Assembly (NCBI GenBank): GCA_949127645.1
Contig: CASBQM010000748.1
Location: 1-8,134 of the forward strand
Direction of reading: 5' to 3'
Length of the DNA stretch: 8,134 nucleotides
Source: Synechococcales cyanobacterium PMM_0036
Lineage (GTDB): Bacteria; Cyanobacteriota; Cyanobacteriia; Elainellales; Elainellaceae
In this document: positions 1 to 4,641 of the stretch, one piece after another
How the letters are laid out: every line of letters starts with the position of its first letter
Numbering within the stretch: position 1 is the first letter of the stretch
Translations under genes and position numbers: made by a program
The notes under the pieces: model-generated
The model's input: the letters and a program-made list of their open reading frames with translations, nothing else
Told to the model about the DNA's origin: nothing
Database searches by the model: none

Positions 1-1043
1 GACCACAACACGCCCATCGGCTACGCGACCTGCTGGAGGAAGTATTTAGCGGTAATCAGGTGGTGGCAACAGAGGCTATTCAGATTGTCGAAGATATCAC
101 CAAGCCTCGGCGAGACAGCACCGTAACGGCTTGGGTCAACGTGATTTACGGATGTAACGAGCGCTGCACCTACTGCGTTGTACCTAACGTCCGGGGCGTA
201 GAACAATCTCGTACGCCTGAAGCCATCCGTGCCGAAATGGAGGTCTTGGGACAGCAAGGCTTCAAGGAGGTGACATTGCTGGGGCAAAATATTGATGCTT
301 ATGGGCGCGATTTGCCAGGGTCAGCAGTAGATGGTCGGCACCTGCACACGCTGACAGACTTGCTGTACTTTGTCCATGACGTGCCGGGAATCGATCGCCT
401 CCGATTTGCCACCAGCCACCCGCGCTATTTTACCGAACGGCTGATCCGGGCTTGTGCAGAGCTGCCTAAAGTCTGTGAGCATTTCCACATTCCGTTCCAG
501 TCGGGCGATAATGACGTGCTAAAAGCCATGTCGCGGGGCTATACCTGTGAGAAATATCTGCGGATTATCAACACGATTCGCCGCTATATGCCCGATGCGT
601 CTATTAGTGCAGATGCGATCGCGGGTTTTCCAGGCGAGACCGAAGCCCAGTTTGAGAATACCCTGAAGCTGATTGAAGATATCGGCTTTGACTTGATTAA
701 TACTGCTGCCTATTCGCCGCGTCCCGGCACCCCTGCTGCGCTGTGGAACAATCAGCTTAGTGAAGAGGTGAAGAGCGATCGTCTCCAGCGGCTCAATCAT
801 CTGGTGTCAGCGCAGGCGGGAGAGCGATCGCAGCGATATCTAGGTCGCATTGAGGAGGTTCTGGTAGAAGCTCAAAACCTCAAAGACCCCACTCAGGTGA
901 TGGGTCGCACCAGAGGCAATCGTCTTACCTTCTTTCAGGGGGATATTGCTCAGCTTAAGGGTCAGACTGTGCCTGTCAAAATTACCACTATTCGACCTTT
1001 CAGCCTGACGGGTGAGCCGATCAACCAGCCCGTTTGTGTGTAG
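1..1043 (+). CDS. miaB: tRNA-2-methylthio-N6-dimethylallyladenosine synthase MiaB, 3' part (start lies before the window)
   Basis: MiaB is a radical-SAM methylthiotransferase that adds the 2-methylthio group to i6A at position 37 of tRNAs reading UNN codons. The reading frame is open from base 3 with no stop, and its first visible residues (PQHAHRLRDLLEEVF) match the interior of MiaB, so the N-terminal UPF0004 domain and its cluster cysteines are mostly upstream. The GTG at 60 is internal. The radical-SAM CxxxCxxC motif is complete (YGCNERCTYC; Cys codons at 153, 165 and 174), followed by the VVPNVRG segment and the LLGQNIDAYG strand typical of MiaB. The last ~65 residues form a TRAM RNA-binding domain ending in TGEP. 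About 347 residues are visible, against the usual ~450 for the family. It ends in TAG at 1041-1043, with 60 bp to the next gene on the same strand. RimO and MtaB are relatives, but the motif context fits MiaB. Confidence 0.96.
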   Translation, partial: PQHAHRLRDLLEEVFSGNQVVATEAIQIVEDITKPRRDSTVTAWVNVIYGCNERCTYCVVPNVRGVEQSRTPEAIRAEMEVLGQQGFKEVTLLGQNIDAYGRDLPGSAVDGRHLHTLTDLLYFVHDVPGIDRLRFATSHPRYFTERLIRACAELPKVCEHFHIPFQSGDNDVLKAMSRGYTCEKYLRIINTIRRYMPDASISADAIAGFPGETEAQFENTLKLIEDIGFDLINTAAYSPRPGTPAALWNNQLSEEVKSDRLQRLNHLVSAQAGERSQRYLGRIEEVLVEAQNLKDPTQVMGRTRGNRLTFFQGDIAQLKGQTVPVKITTIRPFSLTGEPINQPVCV

Positions 1044-1103
1044 TTGAACGCTCAGATTATTCTGTAAATAAGCCAACGCTAATCGACAGTTGAGAATCCC
1101 GTG

Positions 1104-1409
1104 ATGGTCACGTTTTTCATCATTGTCCTAGGTCTGACTCCCTCACTGCTATCGCTATGGTTTGCGCGAGAATCTAGCGCTAGAGCCGAAGCACGGCTGC
1201 AACTAGCGATCGACTCTTTTGCCGCTAGAGGATTGGCTTCTCTTCAGCATTCCCTTCAGCGATCGCCTGATCAACATTATGTCGAGGGCGTTGGCTACAT
1301 GATTGGCGACTTGACCTGTAAATTTAATGCGCGATCGAGTTATATTCGCTGTGCTGTCAATCCCAGCGGCTCTTGTCAGGATTGCTCCCACTACCAGCAA
1401 ACTGATTAG
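1104..1409 (+). CDS. Small membrane-anchored cysteine-containing protein, DUF6464-like
   Basis: This is a 101-residue protein of unknown function, resembling from memory the cyanobacterial DUF6464 family. Residues ~3-21 form one hydrophobic N-terminal segment (FFIIVLGLTPSLLSLWF), a membrane anchor or uncleaved signal, followed by a charged helical stretch. The C-terminal third is the conserved-looking part: IGDLTCKFNARSSYIRCAVNP, then CQDC. It has four cysteines (about residues 72, 83, 91 and 94), the last two as CxxC, which suggests a metal site or redox pair; that is inference. GTG at 1101 and ATG at 1104 are adjacent and in frame. I chose the ATG because GAGA at 1092-1095 then has suitable spacing. 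It lies 60 bp after miaB on the same strand and is followed by a strong terminator, so the two may be co-transcribed. No function is claimed. Confidence 0.72.
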   Translation: MVTFFIIVLGLTPSLLSLWFARESSARAEARLQLAIDSFAARGLASLQHSLQRSPDQHYVEGVGYMIGDLTCKFNARSSYIRCAVNPSGSCQDCSHYQQTD

Positions 1410-1471
1410 AGAAGCAAAAGGACAAGGGCATTAGACCATGCCGATAAGCATTAATGGCGATATCAAAGCTT

Positions 1472-1510
1472 GCCGATTGAGGACTCCTTGTCCTCAATCG
1501 GCTTTTATCT
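1472..1510 (+). terminator. Strong intrinsic terminator
   Basis: A perfect 12-bp stem, GCCGATTGAGGA (1472-1483) with TCCTCAATCGGC (1491-1502), closes a 7-nt loop and is followed directly by TTTTATCT. It lies 62 bp after the stop of the small DUF6464-like gene and would end the transcript carrying miaB and that gene. It is the clearest terminator in the window. A short reading frame starting at 1470 runs through the stem and is not coding. Confidence 0.9.
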
Positions 1511-1549
1511 GCTGAACGCTCAGAGCGTTGCTTCCGGGCTAGGGGTGTG

Positions 1550-1678
1550 CGTCTGGCGACGCGTACTGGCGATCGGGAGAGTGACTTGTATGAGGAATGG
1601 GCAAGGGTGCCGGATGCGCAAAATTATGTTTTGGTGCGGGTGTGTCGAGATCGTCCCAACGTCCCTTTAGAATGCTGA
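1550..1678 (+). pseudogene. IS4-family transposase fragment (remnant)
   Basis: In frame 2 the sequence reads GDRESDLYEEWARVPDAQNY followed by VLVRVCRDR, then ends at TGA (1676-1678) after a few unrelated residues. D-R-E-x-D-x-Y-E followed by a strand ending in CRDR or CQDR is the pattern around the second catalytic Asp of IS4/Tn5-type DDE transposases. Only ~30 residues of a protein normally 350-450 long are present. The residues upstream (1505-1555) are not recognisable, there is no start codon, and the N-terminal Asp and C-terminal Glu regions are absent. The fragment sits directly after a terminator and before a hairpin-rich stretch, as expected of a decayed insertion. The family assignment is from motif memory; the fragment is too short to name the IS. 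Confidence 0.6.
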
Positions 1679-1747
1679 CTCTAGTACATAGTTTGCGGCA
1701 GTTTGAGTCTATCTTTGTGGAATAGAAACTGGCTCAGATTTCACTTG

Positions 1748-1951
1748 TGTGTACACAGTAGCTCCCTGGAGGAGAAGGGAGCCAAATCGGAAAGCCCTCT
1801 CCCTTTCTGGGCTGTCCATTACGCAAAAATTTCTGAAAGCCCTGAAAGGTCTCAGAAAGATCTGCGTAATGGATAGCTTTTGAGGCGAGGGATTTAGGGT
1901 GAGAGTAAATGCCCTCTTTCAAGCTGCTAAGTTAATAGGACAAGCAGCTTG
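1748..1951. repeat. Hairpin cluster, probable MITE-like or decayed IS-end sequence
   Basis: This gene-free stretch holds several inverted repeats in 200 bp. They are the palindrome TGTGTACACA (1748-1757); GCTCCCT with AGGGAGC (1761-1767 and 1776-1782); a long stem of 11 perfect pairs, TCCATTACGCA with TGCGTAATGGA (1815-1825 and 1863-1873), extended outward to 1811 and 1877 through one G-T pair and carrying a nested 7-bp stem TTTCTGA/TCAGAAA (1830-1836 and 1852-1858); and CAAGCTGCT with AGCAGCTTG (1920-1928 and 1943-1951). The flanks CCCTCTCCCTTTCTGGG and GAGGGATTTAGGGTGAG resemble dispersed cyanobacterial intergenic repeats. Together with the adjacent transposase fragment this suggests mobile-element debris. 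A structured RNA is an alternative. Short reading frames on both strands here have no recognisable content. Confidence 0.55.
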
Positions 1952-2004
1952 CGAAGCCTTGATAGCCCATAGAGGATACCCGTGTCACAACGTCAGAGAA
2001 CAGA

Positions 2005-2547
2005 CTATGTTCCCGACTTTTTGCGTCCTCTACCAGACGTTGAAGTTGAGGTGGTTGGCTTGGCAGAGCTGCGCCGTCGCCCTGTCGTTTGTTTCGCTTC
2101 AGTCTTGGGAGCTTCTTCCAGGGGTGCTTCAGCAGTCTTGGTGCTACGACGCTTGCGCTGACCGGAGTCTGTAGCCGCCGTCGCAGATTCTGCTGAGGCA
2201 TCCGATTCGGTCTCCGTCAGATCGGCATTCTTGCGACGGCGAGGAGTTTTGACCGCAGCTTCTTTGCGTGCTTGAGCTGCTCTACCGCGCCCCATAGAAA
2301 CATAGCGCTTTAGGGTTGCGGGACTGATCAAGATGTCTTTGTTTGCCAGCAAACCCGCCAAATCAATGTAGGTGTAGCCCTTAGACAAAGCTTCTTTGAT
2401 CTCTTCTTGAAGTTGGTCAATAGCGTCTCGAAGAGACAAGTTTTCCTTGGGCTTTTCTGGCAGTTGACCCAATAGAGCACCTGCTTGATCCACCGCCTGC
2501 TTTGAAACACTAATTGCTTTAGGTCGTCTGCCAGTTGCTACAGCCAT
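2005..2547 (-). CDS. Putative DNA-binding protein with MobC/TraC-like helical motif and basic disordered tail
   Basis: A 180-residue protein with two parts. Residues ~36-84 form a compact helical unit: LSLRDAIDQLQEEIKEALSK, then GYTYIDLAGLLANKDI and LISPATLKRYV. The pattern KGYxYxxLAxxLxxxxIxISxxTLKRY is seen in plasmid mobilisation accessory proteins and related small regulators, and looks like a helix-turn-helix. Residues ~86-180 are low-complexity Ala/Thr/Ser/Glu/Lys/Arg with basic clusters (RRRK, RKRR, RRR, RGRKK), likely disordered and able to contact nucleic acid. I placed the start at ATG 2545-2547 because GGTGA precedes it at good spacing; the frame remains open to ATG at 2622, adding 25 residues without motif support. 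No relaxase or conjugation gene is nearby, so a chromosomal DNA-binding or regulatory role is as likely as mobilisation. No terminator with a U-tract was found downstream. Confidence 0.68.
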   Translation of the reverse strand: MAVATGRRPKAISVSKQAVDQAGALLGQLPEKPKENLSLRDAIDQLQEEIKEALSKGYTYIDLAGLLANKDILISPATLKRYVSMGRGRAAQARKEAAVKTPRRRKNADLTETESDASAESATAATDSGQRKRRSTKTAEAPLEEAPKTEAKQTTGRRRSSAKPTTSTSTSGRGRKKSGT

Positions 2548-2562
2548 GTTTATGTCACCAAC

Positions 2563-2578
2563 GATATGTTCACATATC
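2563..2578 (-). promoter_or_regulatory. Candidate operator (inverted repeat) upstream of the DNA-binding protein gene
   Basis: GATATG and CATATC form perfect 6-bp arms around TTCA, 16-31 bp upstream of the start codon at 2547. A second small inverted repeat, TCCAT-AAA-ATGGA (2594-2606), and an AT-rich tract that could hold a -10 box lie just further upstream. The position, between a probable promoter and the start of a gene coding a DNA-binding protein, suits autoregulation. This is inference only. Confidence 0.35.
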
Positions 2579-2798
2579 AATTCTACTCGTGAGTCCATAA
2601 AATGGATATAATTCAATCGCAATTTGAATCACGATCGCGGCTACCGACTGTCCAAGCCTGTCCTTAAGCGATATCTAGCCAGACTTTGGCTCGACAGAAG
2701 TTCAGTCCTGCGCTCGGTTTTCTACCTAGCTTGACTAACGTTGAACGATCGCTGCCGTTGATCCTGTGATTTTGTCAGCTCTGGCGCGCGCTGAACCG

Positions 2799-3053
2799 CT
2801 ATTGAACAATTAAAGGTTTGGGCTTAGCTACTGGAGGTGCCAAGCGATCGCTTGGGGATATTTGCCATTCAAAGACCGGAAAATTCTGAGGAATGGGATT
2901 AATCATTCCTTCTAGCCCTGCTTTTTTATCCGGATTTGTACACTGAATCCATTGAATCGACGCATAGAGGTGTTCCCAACATCTAAATTCAACGGTTATC
3001 ATCTCCGTTTCGGCAGAGCTTTTTAAGTAAACGATCGCCCTTGCTGCTTTCAT
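2799..3053 (-). CDS. Small hypothetical protein, 84 residues
   Basis: I do not recognise this protein. The start is well supported: TAGGAG lies 9 nt before ATG 3051-3053, and an in-frame TAG in that same stretch rules out an earlier start. Codon choice resembles the neighbouring genes, and a HIP1 octamer falls inside the frame. The N-terminal half mixes charged and hydrophobic residues as in a folded protein (ARAIVYLKSS, EFRCWEHLYASIQWIQC), with two cysteines. The C-terminal third is Pro-rich (PKPLIVQ at the end). There is no membrane segment. It is divergent from the gene at 3197, with a 143-bp intergenic region, and lies upstream of the DNA-binding protein gene on the same strand. The 2640-2798 gap shows no gene and no convincing terminator. 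A spurious frame remains possible. Confidence 0.5.
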   Translation of the reverse strand: MKAARAIVYLKSSAETEMITVEFRCWEHLYASIQWIQCTNPDKKAGLEGMINPIPQNFPVFEWQISPSDRLAPPVAKPKPLIVQ

Positions 3054-3150
3054 CCGCCCATGCTCCTACATCAAATCCTGTAACTTGGATAAACCATATA
3101 AACTGAGTAAAGCCCAGATATTACACAGAGAGACTATACAGAAGACACCC

Positions 3151-3183
3151 TATCTATATCTATCGTCATATACCTATCGGTAT
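3151..3183 (+). promoter_or_regulatory. AT-rich repeat tract with a short inverted repeat before the 154-residue protein gene
   Basis: TATCTATATCTATCG (3151-3165) is made of near-repeats of TATCTA, and it is followed by the inverted repeat ATACC-TATC-GGTAT (3170-3183). The inverted repeat ends 13 bp before the start codon at 3197. TACAAT at 3190-3195 could be a -10-like box, but it would lie too close to the start for a normal leader. The position suits a regulator site over the promoter of the plus-strand gene. No factor can be named. Confidence 0.3.
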
Positions 3184-3196
3184 TTAACCTACAATT

Positions 3197-3661
3197 ATGA
3201 ATCAATTACTAGATGAGATACTTTCCAAAGAGATCGCTGAACGCATTAAAGGTAAGGCAGAATCGCCTTTTGAAAACGCTTATCAGGCAGCAATTACCAC
3301 CGAGGGCGTGAGCTATATCCAGGGCTTTCTGGTCAATGCGGGCAAGCCTTCCAGTCCAGTAGAGCACGCCTGGTTAGAGCTAGGCGATCGCATTATTGAC
3401 CCTACATTGCCTTACTTAGAAGGCACGGCAGCCAATCTTCACTACTTTCCGGCTCAGCGGATTACGGTGAAACAGCTTAAAGCACGAGTTGAGGAAGCTC
3501 AAGAAGACTATCCTGAAGATGATCCGTTACCCATTTATGGGACAACACCCTATGAATACTATGGTGATGTAATGCTGGGCGGCAAAGAATATGCAGAAGC
3601 CCATGAACAGGCTTCTCAGTTTTCTACCGCGTTGATCCATCAATACAGAGATTTTAACTAG
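3197..3661 (+). CDS. Hypothetical protein with EHAWLEL...DPTL motif
   Basis: A 154-residue soluble protein of unknown function. Residues 24-33 read PFENAYQAAI, and residues 54-71 read PVEHAWLELGDRIIDPTL. From memory, this pairing of (C)xxNA with E-H-x-W-x-E and IIDPT occurs in small phage or bacterial proteins that look like a papain- or transglutaminase-type Cys-His-Asp fold. Here His57 and Asp68 are present, but there is no Cys before ENA and none anywhere in the protein, so a catalytic role is doubtful. The C-terminal part has acidic and Tyr-rich stretches (EEAQEDYPEDDP, YEYYGDV). No clear Shine-Dalgarno sequence precedes ATG 3197, which is not unusual in cyanobacteria. The stop TAG at 3659-3661 lies in the first of three tandem 15-bp repeats that run to the rbgA start, so the two genes (31 bp apart) may be co-transcribed. 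Confidence 0.75.
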   Translation: MNQLLDEILSKEIAERIKGKAESPFENAYQAAITTEGVSYIQGFLVNAGKPSSPVEHAWLELGDRIIDPTLPYLEGTAANLHYFPAQRITVKQLKARVEEAQEDYPEDDPLPIYGTTPYEYYGDVMLGGKEYAEAHEQASQFSTALIHQYRDFN

Positions 3662-3692
3662 AGAGATTTTAGCCAGAGAGATTTTAATTAGA
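3648..3692 (+). repeat. Three tandem 15-bp repeats spanning a stop codon and abutting the rbgA start
   Basis: The copies are GAGATTTTAACTAGA (3648-3662), GAGATTTTAGCCAGA (3663-3677) and GAGATTTTAATTAGA (3678-3692), and ATG of rbgA begins at 3693. The first copy carries the TAG stop of the upstream gene. In that frame the copies read RDFN-stop, RDFSQ, RDFN-stop, so the end of the upstream gene has been duplicated twice. They fill the whole intergenic space and leave only a weak ribosome-binding signal for rbgA. Confidence 0.92.
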
Positions 3693-4556
3693 ATGACTTC
3701 CCCTCCGATTCAGTGGTATCCCGGTCACATTGCCAAAGCTGAGCGATCGCTTGTCGAGCAGCTTAAGAAAGTTGATGTGGTTTTAGAAGTGCGCGATGCC
3801 CGAATTCCGCTGTCTTCGCGTCATCCCCAGGTTGAAAACTGGATTGGTAGTAAAGAACACGTGCTGGTGCTTAACCGCGTGGACATGATTCCGCTTCAAG
3901 TCCAGCAGGCCTGGACAGAGTGGTTTCGAGCGCAGGGAGTACAGCCCTATTTCACTAATGCCAATCAGGGTCAAGGTATTTCTGTGCTGTTGCAGGCGAC
4001 CAAAGATACGGGCGATCGGATGAATCGCAGAAGGCGCGATCGGGATATGTTGCCTCGCCCTGTTCGCGCAGTGGTGATCGGTTTTCCCAATGTGGGTAAA
4101 TCAGCGTTGATTAATCGTCTCTTGAAGCGCAAGGTGGTTAACAGCGCCCGTCGTCCGGGCATCACACGGCAGTTGCGCTGGGTCAGAATCTCGGATCAGC
4201 TAGAGCTGCTGGATGCGCCGGGTGTATTGCCGTCGCGGATGGAGGATCAGGAGGCGGCTTTACAACTCGCCATTTGTGATGACATTGGCGAAGCGGCTTA
4301 CGACAATCAGCGGGTGGCGGCAGCTTTTATCGATCGCCTTAAGCTCTTGCAGACCCAGGCTCCAGAGGTGGCATTTGAAGCACCTTTGCGATCGCGTTAC
4401 GGTCTTGACTCAACGACGATGACGGGAGAAAGCTATCTAGAAACTCTGGCAGAACAGCGCTATCAGGGGAATAAAGAGCGCACGTCTGTGCAGATCCTCA
4501 ATGACTTTCGCAAGGGACTTTTGGGGGCGATCGCGCTAGACTTGCCGCCAGAATGA
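3693..4556 (+). CDS. rbgA: Ribosome biogenesis GTPase RbgA (YlqF)
   Basis: A 287-residue circularly permuted GTPase of the YlqF/RbgA family that acts late in 50S subunit assembly (known from Bacillus subtilis). The permuted order G4-G1-G2-G3 is visible: G4 NRVD at 61-64, a conservative variant of NKxD; G1 P-loop GFPNVGKS at 130-137; G2 Thr158 in PGITRQ; and G3 DAPG at 174-177. The N-terminus IQWYPGHIAKAERSL and VRDARIPLSSRHP are diagnostic of the family. The remaining ~100 residues match the C-terminal helical RNA-binding domain. Length is normal. The start at ATG 3693 leaves the WYPGH motif seven residues in, as in homologues. The gene follows the 154-residue protein gene by 31 bp and converges with the debranching-enzyme gene. 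YqeH and RsgA are other permuted GTPases, but they lack the N-terminal WYPGH-type motif. Confidence 0.96.
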   Translation: MTSPPIQWYPGHIAKAERSLVEQLKKVDVVLEVRDARIPLSSRHPQVENWIGSKEHVLVLNRVDMIPLQVQQAWTEWFRAQGVQPYFTNANQGQGISVLLQATKDTGDRMNRRRRDRDMLPRPVRAVVIGFPNVGKSALINRLLKRKVVNSARRPGITRQLRWVRISDQLELLDAPGVLPSRMEDQEAALQLAICDDIGEAAYDNQRVAAAFIDRLKLLQTQAPEVAFEAPLRSRYGLDSTTMTGESYLETLAEQRYQGNKERTSVQILNDFRKGLLGAIALDLPPE

Positions 4557-4565
4557 AGAATGTTT

Positions 4566-4600
4566 TGGATTTTGGATTTTGGGCTTTGGATTTTGGGCTT
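4566..4600. repeat. Intergenic tandem repeat, 14-bp unit
   Basis: The unit TTTGGATTTTGGGC occurs twice in tandem (4571-4584 and 4585-4598), followed by another TTTG. It is preceded by a shorter piece, TTGGATT (4565-4571). It lies in the 85-bp gap between the convergent stops of rbgA and the debranching enzyme. It looks like a slippage-prone short tandem repeat of the kind common between cyanobacterial genes. No function is evident. Confidence 0.8.
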
Positions 4601-4615
4601 TGAGTTCTAAATTGC

Positions 4616-4638
4616 AAAAGCCTTCTGATGTAGGAGGC
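4616..4638 (-). terminator. Weak candidate terminator for the debranching-enzyme gene
   Basis: On the minus strand GCCTCC (4638-4633) and GAAGGC (4625-4620) pair with one internal mismatch around a 7-nt loop, followed by TTTTGC. It begins 3 nt after the stop codon of the debranching-enzyme gene. The stem is short and the U-run is only four bases, so efficiency is doubtful. Confidence 0.4.
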
Positions 4639-4641
4639 AAG

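Noticed and set aside
1046..1524. The 12-mer TGAACGCTCAGA occurs at about 1046 and 1513
   Set aside because: In 8 kb one or two chance 12-mer repeats are expected, and the flanks do not match, so it is not a target-site duplication.
1470..1670. Plus-strand reading frame of 66 codons
   Set aside because: It starts inside the terminator stem, has no ribosome-binding signal, and the adjacent frame carries the transposase motif.
1734..1922. Minus-strand frame of 62 codons across the hairpin cluster
   Set aside because: It is built from inverted-repeat DNA with no protein-like conservation or ribosome-binding site; the repeat explains the open frame.
1899..2174. Plus-strand frame of 91 codons
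   Set aside because: It overlaps the 3' end of the minus-strand DNA-binding protein gene and is Cys/Trp-rich in a way typical of antisense frames.
2770..2798. Possible terminator after the 84-residue gene (minus strand TCAGC...GCTGA)
   Set aside because: The stem is only five pairs and no U-run follows.
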